Assembly: GCF_018449545.1 (NCBI RefSeq)
Contig: NZ_JAAVUR010000009.1
Coordinates: 186,001 to 250,000, forward strand
Direction of reading: 5' to 3'
Length of the DNA stretch: 64,000 nucleotides
DNA from: Granulicella sp. dw_53
GTDB taxonomy: Bacteria > Acidobacteriota > Terriglobia > Terriglobales > Acidobacteriaceae
Shown: positions 43,379 to 52,471 of the stretch, in pieces
Numbering within the stretch: position 1 is the first letter of the stretch
Layout: every line of letters starts with the position of its first letter
Position numbers and translations under genes: made by a program
The notes under the pieces: model-generated
What the model was told of the DNA's origin: nothing
The model's input: the letters and a program-made list of their open reading frames with translations, nothing else
The model's database searches: none

Positions 43379-45654
43379 ACGACACCCCACTTCCGCCGCA
43401 GTAGCCACTCCGTCACCACCAGCCCCACCAGCAGCAGAAACACCACCGGCATATTCCAAAGCTCCTTCGTATCCCGCACCGAAACCCCCGCCTCCGAGTA
43501 CGAGATCTCCCGCGGTAGCCTGCTCAAATCCTCCGGCCTCCAATACCGCCCACCCGTCTCCGCCGAAAGCTTCTCCAGCATCTCGCGATTCTGCTCCGTG
43601 TGGAAGTTCTCCGCCACCCCATCCGTCCTCTGGAACGAAACCACATCCCGCCCCAGATCCTTCAGCGGCCCCGTCCCCTCGGCCGTAATCTCGGCAAGAT
43701 AAGCTCCACTCTTCTCCGCCGTCCAGTCCGCCACAAAGTTGCCCGGAACATCTCCCGCCGGAACCATCTCTACCGTCGTCGACAGCCCCTGCGGCCCGAT
43801 CACATGTGCCTCCACCTTCGCATCCGCCGCCGGCAGAAAGTCCTGCCCCCGCACACTCGCCGTCAGCCGAATCCGTCCATCATCCGTAAGCGTCTCGGCA
43901 CTCGAACCCGCTACCACCCGCCCCGGAGTATCCCCCACCACCCAACGCAAAAGCTGCTGCCAGAAGAGATCATGCGCCGTATCTCCCAACGCCTCGCTCA
44001 TCTGCCAACGCCACGTCCCCGAGGTCGCCATCAACGCCGTGCGCCCCCGCCCATAGCTCTGCGTAATCAGCAGCGGCAGCTTCCTCTGCCCAACCTTTAA
44101 ATCCGCCAGCACCGTAGCGCCAGCCTTCGGAGTCCCCGCCTCCTGGTAGTCCATCATGTAGGTCAGCTTCTTCCACCGCTCCACATTCTTTAGCGGATCG
44201 TCCACCAGCCGCGTCACCGGACTATCCCCACCGCTCGTCGTCAGCTCCGCCGTCGCCGGATCGCGATGAAACGTACTCCTCCCTGCCGGCAGCGAAGTAG
44301 GCAGCAGCTCTGCCACACTCGACCCACCCCAACCTCCATCCGCCAGTGAAAATCGCCCCCCCAGAAACAACACCCCACCGCCCCGCCGATCCACAAACTC
44401 CCGCAGCAGCTCCTGCTGCGAAGGGGTGAAATAGCCCGCCTCCACCGATCCGATAATGATCCCCTGGTACTGAAACAGATCCTCCGGCCTCACCGGAAAC
44501 CCACTCTCCAGCTCCTTCGGATCGTTGATCCCCTGCCGATAGATCTTGTTCTCCGTCGTCCGCAGCATCGACACCACCTGCACCGTCTTGTCGTCATCCT
44601 CCGCCCGCCGGATAAACTTGTACTCCCACCGCGGCTCCCCCTCCACATAAAGAATCCGCCGCTTCTCATCGCTCACCGTCACCGGCCGCGTCACCGCATT
44701 GTTCTTGACGTTCTCCTCCCCAGCCAACGGCATCAATCCAAACTCAAAGCTCTTCGCCCCCGCCGACCCTGCATGAAAGAACAGCGTCTCCGTCTGCATC
44801 GCCCCATCCGGCGCCAGCGTCACCTCGCGCGACAGCATCGGCTTGCCCGCATCCCGCACCACCAGCGTCGCCTTGCCCCCCGCATACCCACGCTGATGAA
44901 ACCGCACCGTCGCCACCATCCGCGAATCGGCCATCGCCCGCGAAGCCACACTCACATCGTCCACTTCGACATCGTGCGCCGCCCGCTCCTTCCCGAACCC
45001 CACCGTATGCACCGGCCACCTTCGGTTCCGCAGCGCATTCATCGTCTCGCGTCCAACTCCCCCCTCCGAGTTCTCCGCCCCATCCGTCAGCAACACCACT
45101 GCCCCCACCGGCAGATCCGACGTCTCCGCCGCCAACTGCTTCAACCCATCGCTGATGTGCGTGGCCGCTCCATCCGCCCGAATCTCACCCAGATCCTTCG
45201 CCTGCATCGCCTTCGCATCCAGCCGGTACACCCGCGTCTGAAACCGCTTCTGCAGTCCCGCCAACACCCCATCCTGCAACGCCTTCACCGCCGACGCCTC
45301 GCGCGTCTGCCTCCCATCGCCTCCACTATCCGCAATCCCCATGCTCCGCGAATCGTCCACCAACACCGCAATGATGTTTTGCTGCGAGCTCAACTCCGCC
45401 ACCGTCATCGCCGGCTCCCACAGCAACAGCAGCACCAGCGCAATCAGCACCGACTCCAGCCCCCACACCACTCCCCCGCGCCAACCCCGCAGCTTAGGAG
45501 CAGCCTCAGCTCGCCGCGACCACATCAACCACCCCAGCCCACCCGCCGACAACACCGCCAGCAGCACCAGCACCCACCCCGGCCACCGCCCCAGCAGGAC
45601 GAATCGGCCCTTCATAAAGCTCGCCAATGGGTACTTGAAGAAAAATTCAAACAT
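43375..45654 (-). CDS. membrane VWA protein with glutamine-amidotransferase-like domain
   Basis: A 759-residue membrane protein. ATG 45654 (MFEFFFKYPLASFMKG) is chosen over a GTG at 45669. TM helices lie near residues 28-45, 65-80 and at the C-terminus (PVVFLLLVGLVVTEWLL, about 735-752). A VWA domain carries AVLVDDSRSMGI (DxSxS metal site) and VVLLTDGAEN. A glutamine-amidotransferase-like domain follows (YQGIIIGSVEAGYF, FVDRRGGGVLFLGG) without a convincing catalytic triad. The architecture recurs next to MoxR genes. It overlaps the caspase-like gene by four bases and follows the DUF4159 gene by 68 bp. Confidence 0.85.
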   Translation of the reverse strand: MFEFFFKYPLASFMKGRFVLLGRWPGWVLVLLAVLSAGGLGWLMWSRRAEAAPKLRGWRGGVVWGLESVLIALVLLLLWEPAMTVAELSSQQNIIAVLVDDSRSMGIADSGGDGRQTREASAVKALQDGVLAGLQKRFQTRVYRLDAKAMQAKDLGEIRADGAATHISDGLKQLAAETSDLPVGAVVLLTDGAENSEGGVGRETMNALRNRRWPVHTVGFGKERAAHDVEVDDVSVASRAMADSRMVATVRFHQRGYAGGKATLVVRDAGKPMLSREVTLAPDGAMQTETLFFHAGSAGAKSFEFGLMPLAGEENVKNNAVTRPVTVSDEKRRILYVEGEPRWEYKFIRRAEDDDKTVQVVSMLRTTENKIYRQGINDPKELESGFPVRPEDLFQYQGIIIGSVEAGYFTPSQQELLREFVDRRGGGVLFLGGRFSLADGGWGGSSVAELLPTSLPAGRSTFHRDPATAELTTSGGDSPVTRLVDDPLKNVERWKKLTYMMDYQEAGTPKAGATVLADLKVGQRKLPLLITQSYGRGRTALMATSGTWRWQMSEALGDTAHDLFWQQLLRWVVGDTPGRVVAGSSAETLTDDGRIRLTASVRGQDFLPAADAKVEAHVIGPQGLSTTVEMVPAGDVPGNFVADWTAEKSGAYLAEITAEGTGPLKDLGRDVVSFQRTDGVAENFHTEQNREMLEKLSAETGGRYWRPEDLSRLPREISYSEAGVSVRDTKELWNMPVVFLLLVGLVVTEWLLRRKWGVV

Positions 45655-45722
45655 GCCTGGAGGCCGCACAATCTGGTCGTGCCATATTTGTGATCTACGA
45701 AGTTACATGCTCAATGCCAGCC

Positions 45723-46544
45723 TCAATGCGTCATCCCATACACCACATAGTTCAACCCCTCACGAAACGCCATCGATGCAAACGTCTCCGGATAGTCCGG
45801 ATCATCCGCCCACTCCCAGGCATCGCCCAGATGCATGTTGTAACAGATCGCCACGATGATCCGTCCCTTGTCATCCCGGATCGCCCTCCACTTCGGCACA
45901 TAGCCGTCCTTCTCATACGTCCGCCCCGTCCGGATATACTGCTCCCCCGGCACCTGGAAACGGTCGTCCAGGTCGTACAGCACATGGAAGATCTCGTCCT
46001 TATTCGTCAGATCCTCCACCGGTCTATCCGGAAACACCATCCGCATCCCATTCATGAAGTTCTCCCAGTCCACCGACCCATGGAAGTCGTCCACCATCAG
46101 AAACCCGCCCTTCAGCAGGTACTCCCGCAGCCGCTTCGCCTCTTCCTCATTGAACGACCACATCTGCACCTGCACCGCATACACCCACGGATAGTTGAAG
46201 ATGTCATCCGAGTCCAGGTTCACCACCTGCTCGATCGGCCTGCCCTGCACCCGCGTCAACCGGTTCAGTGCAATTAGAAACTGCCGGTCAGCCTTCGGAT
46301 AGTCCCGCGACCAGCTTCCCCCGCGTCCATACCCGAACCGCCCATACCCACCCCACCCGTAGCTCGACATATTCGACGTGTAACTCAGCCGCGACCACGC
46401 AAACTCCGCCTTCTCGCTGGTCTGCTCCGGCTGATACCCCCAGTCCGCCGTCCGCTGGTAGGCGTACACCAGCGTGCAGAACATCAGAACCACCGCCGCC
46501 ACCGATATCCCCTGCAGAACCTTCATGGGCAGCAATCTCCCCAT
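45723..46544 (-). CDS. DUF4159 domain protein
   Basis: About 273 residues. A hydrophobic anchor or signal (GISVAAVVLMFCTLVYAY) is followed by a Tyr/Gly-rich stretch (SSYGWGGYGRFGYGRGGS) and the DUF4159 domain, with segments NYPWVYAVQVQMW, LREYLLKGGFLMVDDFHG and GRIIVAICYNMHLGDAWEWAD. The fold is related to class I glutamine amidotransferases, and the DUF4159 family is found beside MoxR/DUF58 genes. ATG 46544 (after GGGA) and 46526 are both plausible starts. It appears to be the first gene of the operon, divergent from the multicopper oxidase. Confidence 0.85.
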   Translation of the reverse strand: MGRLLPMKVLQGISVAAVVLMFCTLVYAYQRTADWGYQPEQTSEKAEFAWSRLSYTSNMSSYGWGGYGRFGYGRGGSWSRDYPKADRQFLIALNRLTRVQGRPIEQVVNLDSDDIFNYPWVYAVQVQMWSFNEEEAKRLREYLLKGGFLMVDDFHGSVDWENFMNGMRMVFPDRPVEDLTNKDEIFHVLYDLDDRFQVPGEQYIRTGRTYEKDGYVPKWRAIRDDKGRIIVAICYNMHLGDAWEWADDPDYPETFASMAFREGLNYVVYGMTH

Positions 46545-46763
46545 TCCATTCCCGAGCATCGAGCCTGACGAAATACTATCCGGTTCTCGAACCGCTGGCT
46601 CATGCCAGAGATCTCCCTACCGTGGGTGCCTGATAGACGCACCCCACACCCCACTTGTTGCAACCGCCTCGCCAAATCCCTTCCATCCCACTCAAAAGAA
46701 TCACCCTCCCTTCTCCGGATCGACTCACTCCCTTCTGCCCCGCCTTGCCACCCGCACCTCCAC

Positions 46764-48257
46764 ATGAGACGATTTGCTCCAAGTAAGCCCGCAGGAGCGA
46801 ACCCCTTGCAGCGAAGGCACTTCATTCAACTCGGCAGCCTAGCTCTCGCCCAGACCGCAGCCGCACGCCTCGCCGCCTCTCAGATGCCCGGTATGGCCGC
46901 CGCACAACCCCAGGCCCCTCCCGCCACCAAAGCCGACATCACCCTCCGCATCGAGCCCGTCACCGTTGAGCTCTCCCCCGACCGCATCCTCTCCACCATC
47001 GGCTACAACGGTACTTCTCCCGGCCCCATCCTCCGCATGAAGGAAGGCAAGCCTATCTCCGTCGACGTCATCAACGACACCGACACCCCCGAGCTAGTCC
47101 ACTGGCACGGCCTCCTCATCCCCTCCGACGTCGACGGCGTCGAAGAAGAGGGCACCCCCTTCGTTCCGCCTCGCGGACGCCGCCGCTACAGCTTCACCCC
47201 CAAACCCTTCGGCTCCCGCTGGTACCACTCCCACGCCATGGCCTTCGCCGACCTCCACAAAGGCGCCTACACCGGCCAATTCGGCTTCATCTACATCGAC
47301 CCCGCCGCCGATCCCGGCCGCTACGATCAGGAGCACTTCCTCGCCCTCCGCGACTGGGAGCCCTTCTTCACTTCCAGCATGGTGGACGACGACGACGACA
47401 CCCGTCACGGCCCTCAGCCCGAGAAGCCTGCAGTCCTCAACACCGACCCCAACGGCCTCGAAGTCGGCTCCATGACCTACTCCATCAACGACAAGTCCCT
47501 CGGAGCCGGCGAACCCCTCCGCGTCAAGGCCGGCCAGCGCGTCCTCCTGCACCTCCTCAACGCCAGCGCCATCGAGAACCGCCGCATCGCCCTCACCGGC
47601 CACAAGTTCCTCATCCTCGCCCTCGACGGCAACCCCGTTCCCACCCCCCAGGCCGTCGAAGCCATCCTCCTCGGCGCGGGCGAGCGCGTCGACGCCATCG
47701 TCGAGATGAACAACCCCGGCATCTGGATCATGGGAGCCACCAACGAGAAGGTCCGCAGCTTCGGCCTCGGCCTCATCGTCGAGTACGAAAACCAGCACAC
47801 CCAGCCCAAATGGGTCGATCCCAGCAAAGACCCCTGGGACTACACCATCTTCGGAGCCCAGGGCGCCACCCCGCCCAGCCGCACCCCCGACCACACCTTC
47901 GATATGGCCTTCGAAAAGATCCCGGCCGGCGCCAACAAGTTCAACACCTTCCTCGTCAACGGAAAACCCTACCCCCGCGAGAACGAGTTCGTCCTCAAAC
48001 AAGGCGCTCGCTACCGCCTCATCATGCGTAACCGCACCGACGACGCCCACCCCCTCCACCTCCATCGCCACCAACTGGAACTGGTCGACATGAACGGTGT
48101 AAAGACCTCCGGCATCATCAAGGACACAGTCGTCGTCCCTTTCTTCGGCCGCGCCACCGTAGACTTCACCGCCGACCAGCCCGGCCTCTCCCTCTTCCAC
48201 TGCCACATCCAGCAGCACATGGACTACGGCTTCAAAGCCCTCTTCCGCTACGCCTGA
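46764..48257 (+). CDS. Tat-exported three-domain multicopper oxidase (laccase-like)
   Basis: A 497-residue periplasmic copper oxidase. The open frame begins at 46602, but ATG 46764 (MRRFAPSKPAG) precedes the twin-arginine signal LQRRHFIQLGSLALAQTAAA and is preferred. All copper ligand motifs are present in order: HWHG, WYHSHAM, HPLHLHRHQ and HCHIQQHMDYGF. The axial position of the type-1 copper (ten residues after the Cys) is Phe, as in high-potential fungal laccases, rather than the Met or Leu common in bacteria. An acidic run (VDDDDDTRHGP) sits between domains. Substrates might be phenolics or metal ions. It is divergent from the DUF4159 operon and 107 bp before an aldo/keto reductase. Confidence 0.88.
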   Translation: MRRFAPSKPAGANPLQRRHFIQLGSLALAQTAAARLAASQMPGMAAAQPQAPPATKADITLRIEPVTVELSPDRILSTIGYNGTSPGPILRMKEGKPISVDVINDTDTPELVHWHGLLIPSDVDGVEEEGTPFVPPRGRRRYSFTPKPFGSRWYHSHAMAFADLHKGAYTGQFGFIYIDPAADPGRYDQEHFLALRDWEPFFTSSMVDDDDDTRHGPQPEKPAVLNTDPNGLEVGSMTYSINDKSLGAGEPLRVKAGQRVLLHLLNASAIENRRIALTGHKFLILALDGNPVPTPQAVEAILLGAGERVDAIVEMNNPGIWIMGATNEKVRSFGLGLIVEYENQHTQPKWVDPSKDPWDYTIFGAQGATPPSRTPDHTFDMAFEKIPAGANKFNTFLVNGKPYPRENEFVLKQGARYRLIMRNRTDDAHPLHLHRHQLELVDMNGVKTSGIIKDTVVVPFFGRATVDFTADQPGLSLFHCHIQQHMDYGFKALFRYA

Positions 48258-48364
48258 AGCGAACACCGCCAGACGAATACGGCGAGCATCATGCCTGAGA
48301 AAGCATCCTTGTCCTCCGCACCTCATCAAACAGCAACGAACCAACAGACCTTCGGAGGAAGAGT

Positions 48365-49381
48365 ATGAATATCAGAGAAAATTTGCGCAATGGCCCCCTG
48401 GGCTTCGGTGCAGCACCCCTTGGAAACATGTTCCGCAATATCCCTGAAGAGGAAGCCGCTGCAACCGTCGAGGCCGCCTGGCAACAAGGCACTCGTTACT
48501 TCGACACCGCCCCCTTCTACGGCGCGGGCCTCTCCGAGATACGCCTGGGCAAAGCCCTCGCCAAACACAAACGCGAAGAGTACACCCTCAGCACCAAGGT
48601 CGGCCGCGTCGTCCTCGATGAGCTAGAGACCGGAGACCGCGACTTCGGCGAAAAGGGCGGCCTCTTCGAGTTCGGCAACCCTCACAAGATGGTCAACGAC
48701 TACACCGAAAAAGGTACCCTGCAATCCTTCGAAGATAGCCTCAAACGCCTGGGCGTCGATCACGTCGACTTCGTATGGATCCACGACCTCGCACAGGACT
48801 TCTACGGGGACGAATGGCTCGGAGTCTTCGAGATCGCCCGCAAAGGTGCATTCCCTGCGCTGACCCGCCTGCGTGAGCAAGGCGTCATCAAAGCCTGGGG
48901 CCTCGGCGTGAACCGCGTCGAGCCCTGCGAACTCACCCTAGGCCTGGACAACGCCCATCCCGACGCATTCCTCCTCGCGGGCCGCTACACTCTGCTCGAT
49001 CACGAACTCGCGCTACAGCGCCTGATGCCGCAAGCCGCGGCCCAGAAGGTCGATATCGTCGTCGGCGGCCCCTATAGCTCCGGCGTCCTGGCCGGCGGCG
49101 CCAACTTCGAATACAAGCAGGCCTCCCCGGAGATCGTCGCCAAAGTCGAGCGCATCAAGGCAATCGCGGAACGTCATCAAGTCCCCATCAAGGCCGCCGC
49201 GCTACAATTCTCACTCGCCCATCCTGCCTCCGCTGCCGTCATCCCCGGAGCGAGCCGCCCCGAACGTATCATCGAAGATCACGCAGCCCTGAAAGCCACT
49301 ATCCCCGATGACTTCTGGCACGAACTCCGCAAGCAGGGACTCGTTGCCGCGAACGCACCACTACCGATCGACCGAAAGTAA
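48365..49381 (+). CDS. aldo/keto reductase
   Basis: A 338-residue NADPH-type TIM-barrel oxidoreductase. It has the catalytic residues in GTRYFDTAPFYGAGLSEIRLGKAL (Asp, Tyr), a Lys in TLSTKVGR, and His in FVWIHDLAQDF. The cofactor-binding region is near VIPGASRPERI. Overall it is closest to the D-threo-aldose/L-fucose dehydrogenase group. GGAGGAAG just before ATG 48365 fixes the start. The next gene (SRPBCC) begins 11 bases after its stop, so they form a two-gene operon ended by the terminator at 49841. Confidence 0.9.
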   Translation: MNIRENLRNGPLGFGAAPLGNMFRNIPEEEAAATVEAAWQQGTRYFDTAPFYGAGLSEIRLGKALAKHKREEYTLSTKVGRVVLDELETGDRDFGEKGGLFEFGNPHKMVNDYTEKGTLQSFEDSLKRLGVDHVDFVWIHDLAQDFYGDEWLGVFEIARKGAFPALTRLREQGVIKAWGLGVNRVEPCELTLGLDNAHPDAFLLAGRYTLLDHELALQRLMPQAAAQKVDIVVGGPYSSGVLAGGANFEYKQASPEIVAKVERIKAIAERHQVPIKAAALQFSLAHPASAAVIPGASRPERIIEDHAALKATIPDDFWHELRKQGLVAANAPLPIDRK

Positions 49382-49392
49382 GGAGACTCCTC

Positions 49393-49818
49393 ATGGCACA
49401 AGCATCCGCAAAGATAGACATTCCCGCCTCCCCCGATCAGGTCTGGCAACGGGTCGGCGGATTCAACTCGCTGCCCGACTGGTTACCCGCCATCCCCAAA
49501 AGCGAGTTGCGCGAAGGTGGCCGCGTCCGGCACCTCGCAGACTCCGACGGCAAACCTATCGTCGAGCGTCTCGAAACGTTCGACAACGCTGCGCGCAGCT
49601 ATAGCTACTCCATCGTCGAAGGCCCCTTCCCGGTCACCGGCTACCTCTCCACCCTGAGCGTCTCCGCGAAGGCCGATGGAAAAGAATCTCAGGTGGAGTG
49701 GTCGGGCAAGTTCACCCCCAACGGCGTAAGCGAAGAAGAAGCCACGAAACTCTTCCAGGGGATGTACGAAGGCGGTCTTAACGCCCTCGCTGCCGGATTC
49801 GTGACCGCTAAAAAGTAG
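49393..49818 (+). CDS. SRPBCC family protein (polyketide cyclase/START-like)
   Basis: A 141-residue ligand-binding protein of the SRPBCC superfamily: a helix-grip fold with N-terminal strand AKIDIPASPDQVWQRVG, then GFNSLPDWLPAI, central strands ending SYSIVEGPFPVTGYLSTL, and the long C-terminal helix (EEEATKLFQGMYEGGLNALAAGF). Members bind lipids or aromatic compounds or act as hydrolases/cyclases. AAGGAGA upstream supports ATG 49393. The pairing with an aldo/keto reductase suggests action on a small hydrophobic substrate, but nothing is certain. Confidence 0.9.
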   Translation: MAQASAKIDIPASPDQVWQRVGGFNSLPDWLPAIPKSELREGGRVRHLADSDGKPIVERLETFDNAARSYSYSIVEGPFPVTGYLSTLSVSAKADGKESQVEWSGKFTPNGVSEEEATKLFQGMYEGGLNALAAGFVTAKK

Positions 49819-49840
49819 TCCTATCAGTTCAGTAGAGGCA

Positions 49841-49867
49841 CGGGGCGCCATCATGGCGCCCCGTTTT
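49841..49867 (+). terminator. rho-independent terminator
   Basis: CGGGGCGCCA (49841-49850), loop TCA, TGGCGCCCCG (49854-49863): a perfect 10-bp GC-rich stem followed directly by TTTT. It lies 22 bases after the SRPBCC stop. The rest of the gap to 50165 shows only the AAAGGTG ribosome-binding site for the next gene. Confidence 0.88.
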
Positions 49868-50165
49868 GCGTCCGCCACTCCCGCTTATTTCGGAGTACTC
49901 CGGAATAAAGGAACCGTAAACGTGTCTACATAAGTGCACGTATCTATGCGTTCGCGTCGCGTTCGTGTCGCAAAAATTGTAACCAAGGAATTAGCAGATT
50001 GTCTTTTATCGCCGCGAAGATGAGTATCCGGCAGAAAAGACAGAACCCGTCCCGAACCGCAAAACAGGTTCATGCTGAGCCTCACACTCCATAGGAACAG
50101 AGCAGCCCTCCCCATCTTCTCGCACAAGATCGTCGTAGTTACTTCAAATAAAGAAAGGTGTCTCT

Positions 50166-51518
50166 ATGCCCACTCGAACTGAAACAGCTATCACCGAGGA
50201 GCTGACAGATCTTCAAATTTCCTTCGTGGACTCCGCTCACAAGGACTACGACCAGGCACGCGCCCTTTGGAACGGCCGATTCGACCGCAAGCCTGCCATC
50301 GTCGCATATCCCGGAAGCGCCGAACAAATTGTAGAGCTCATACGCATCGCCAGGACCGAGGGCCTGTCGCTCGCGGTCCGCAGCGCCGGCCACGACGCCA
50401 TGGGCGCAAGCGCATGCAACGAAGGAATTGTGATCGACTTAACCCGCATGAAGTCGATCTCGGTCGACACCGCCAACCGCATCGGCACCGCTCAGGCAGG
50501 CGTCACCATCGGAGAGTTCATCGAGGCGATTCAAGAGAAGAACCTCATCGTCACCTTCGGCTCACACGGAACGGTCGGAATCGCCGGCTACACGCTCGGC
50601 GGCGGCATCGGCATCCTGATGAACCGCTATGGCCTTCTCTCGGACAATCTGCTCTCCGCCGAAATTGTCACCGCCGACGGCACAATTATGCAAGTCTCTG
50701 CAAAAGAGAACCCCGACCTCTTCTGGGCCATCCGCGGTGGCGGCGGCAACTTCGGCATCGTTACCTCCTTCACCTATCAGCTTCATCCCGTGGAGCCGAC
50801 GCTCGCCGGCATCGTCATGCACCCCGTCTCCCAGGCGAAAGAGGCTCTCCTCTTCTATCGCGAATTCACTCGCAACCTGCCCGACGCGATCTCCGTCTTT
50901 GCGGTCATCATGGGCGCGCCCGATGGCACTCCCATCTTCGCCTTCTTCGCCTCCCACATCGGTCCCTTGGACGAAGGCGAGCGCCTCCTCGCTCCTCTAC
51001 GCGCCTTCGGCACCCCCATCATGGACTTGATCGCTCCAGTGCCTCCCGGCGCCATCCTTGCGCTTACGTCCGACCGCGATCCCGCCGGACATAACTACGC
51101 CTTCGATACCCGCGCGCTCGCGGAACTAAGCGACGAAGCCATTGCCGAGGTCGTCAAATACGGCAACGAGCGCACCTCGCCGGATAGTGCCGTCGTAGTC
51201 TACGAGATTCATGGCGCAGCCAGAAGGCCCGATCAGAACCACTCCGCCGTGCCCCTCCGCCACGTTCCCTACGTCATCGGAATGTACTCTGGCTGGCACT
51301 CCGAAGACGAAACACCACACCTAGCCTGGATGCAAGCCTTCAAAGAGGCCCTCGATCCAATCTCCGTCGGACCCGGCCCCATCACCCTCTCCGGCCTCGA
51401 TAGCGCATCCGTTGGCGCGGCATACCGCCACCAGTACAAACGCCTGCAGCAGATCAAAGCAAAATACGATCCAGAGAATATCTTCTGCAACAACCGCAAC
51501 ATCACCCCGCAGTCGTAA
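50166..51518 (+). CDS. FAD-linked oxidoreductase of the berberine-bridge-enzyme type
   Basis: A 450-residue flavoprotein with an N-terminal FAD-binding (PCMH) domain (PAIVAYPGSAEQIVELI, AVRSAGHDAMGAS), whose His lies where the flavin is covalently attached in this family. It continues with TFGSHGTVGIAGYTLGGGIG; the second linking Cys of bicovalent members is absent. The C-terminal BBE motif is YDPENIFCNNRNI. No signal peptide is seen, so it is probably cytoplasmic, like 6-hydroxynicotine oxidase and bacterial sugar oxidases. Substrate is not predictable. AAAGGTG precedes ATG 50166. It stands alone between two terminator-like hairpins. Confidence 0.88.
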   Translation: MPTRTETAITEELTDLQISFVDSAHKDYDQARALWNGRFDRKPAIVAYPGSAEQIVELIRIARTEGLSLAVRSAGHDAMGASACNEGIVIDLTRMKSISVDTANRIGTAQAGVTIGEFIEAIQEKNLIVTFGSHGTVGIAGYTLGGGIGILMNRYGLLSDNLLSAEIVTADGTIMQVSAKENPDLFWAIRGGGGNFGIVTSFTYQLHPVEPTLAGIVMHPVSQAKEALLFYREFTRNLPDAISVFAVIMGAPDGTPIFAFFASHIGPLDEGERLLAPLRAFGTPIMDLIAPVPPGAILALTSDRDPAGHNYAFDTRALAELSDEAIAEVVKYGNERTSPDSAVVVYEIHGAARRPDQNHSAVPLRHVPYVIGMYSGWHSEDETPHLAWMQAFKEALDPISVGPGPITLSGLDSASVGAAYRHQYKRLQQIKAKYDPENIFCNNRNITPQS

Positions 51519-51610
51519 TCCTGGTTCACCTGAAACTCCGCCCGCGCAGCATCCCTGCAAAGGCGAAGTTCAAGCGGCGCAGCTCTTCCCCTCCCCAGGG
51601 AGCCCACAAA

Positions 51611-51638
51611 CGGCGTGGAGTAACACACCTCCACGCCG
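51611..51638 (+). terminator. terminator-like hairpin after the flavin oxidase
   Basis: CGGCGTGGAG (51611-51620), eight-base loop, CTCCACGCCG (51629-51638): a perfect 10-bp stem followed by GCCCTTCTT. It lies 93 bases after the stop, with a weak T-tract. Confidence 0.6.
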
Positions 51639-52212
51639 GCCCTTCTTAGCGATCTCTGGATAAGTTGAAGTTAAGATTAAGCCGCGCCAGACAATTGCCC
51701 CAGTTGCGTTCGATCCCGATCGTCTCCAGTTCCATCCCATCCTTCGCATAAACTTCAGCGGCCCCGCACAGCGTTATTGTCCCTCCGAAGTTCACCCTTT
51801 CCTTACATTGGGCACCGAGAGAACAGAACCCCAGCTTGTGGAAAAGCTTGTCAAGCCCCAAAACCGCCTAACCATTGAATCAGCCTCACTTAGCATGTGG
51901 CACTTTTCCCCTTCCAACTCGGTACAATTAAAGAAGGAATCAAAAATATGGACTAAGTGTCCACGGTCTTTCCAAAAGCAAGGAAACCGCCCGTTCTTTG
52001 TCTTCGTGCCCATGCTTACAGGGAGAGGACTGCCCGTAGTCACGCTGGCTCTCATATTTGGACGCAAACCGCGTCGAATCAGGATTTTGGCTGCCCTACC
52101 CTTCTGCAACGCAATAGCAATAAACGGGTTAGCGCCCGGCAAGGGGGGTGGGGTAGGCGAAGAGCGGCCAACCGCTTTCCACCCCAAAATCAAAGCTGCT
52201 AAACTTCCAGCC
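51639..52212. other. intergenic region between flavin oxidase and small ORF
   Basis: 574 bases, AT-richer than the surroundings around 51880-51960. Open frames exist on both strands (for example from 51808 on plus and 51792-52265 on minus) but lack ribosome-binding sites, have mixed composition and match nothing I know. Part of it is probably the promoter of the small gene at 52213. Confidence 0.45.
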
Positions 52213-52449
52213 ATGCCATGCTCCGCCGGCCGTGAACTCAAGCAGATGCTCGTCAACGCGACCAATGAAATGGCCGCCGCTACCGAAGCCCTGGGCGATA
52301 CCTCAGTTGCTCAGGCTCAGCGCGAGCGCCGCATCGAGAACGCCAGAAAGAACCAAACCTGGACCTCGACCACACTGCTCGAGCATCTCGAACGCTGCAG
52401 CGCCTGTCGCGAACGGGAGAGCGCCCTCCGCCCCGCATACAAAGGCTAG
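52213..52449 (+). CDS. small hypothetical protein with C-terminal CxxC
   Basis: A 78-residue helical protein (MPCSAGRELKQMLVNATNE start) with a long charged helix containing QAQRERRIENARKNQ and ending LLEHLERCSACRERE, where CSAC could bind metal. The frame is open upstream to 51808, but the N-terminal part is of mixed composition and the helical protein-like character begins at ATG 52213. Its stop is 22 bases from the convergent CheX stop. I recognise no family. Confidence 0.5.
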   Translation: MPCSAGRELKQMLVNATNEMAAATEALGDTSVAQAQRERRIENARKNQTWTSTTLLEHLERCSACRERESALRPAYKG

Positions 52450-52471
52450 ATGCGGCCCATAGGCTCCAGGC

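Noticed and set aside
47094..48344. 416-codon open frame antisense to the multicopper oxidase
   Set aside because: Shadow of strongly C/G-ending codons on the coding strand; the predicted product is a Val/Asp/Glu/Gly-rich string with no motif, while the plus strand has all four copper motifs.
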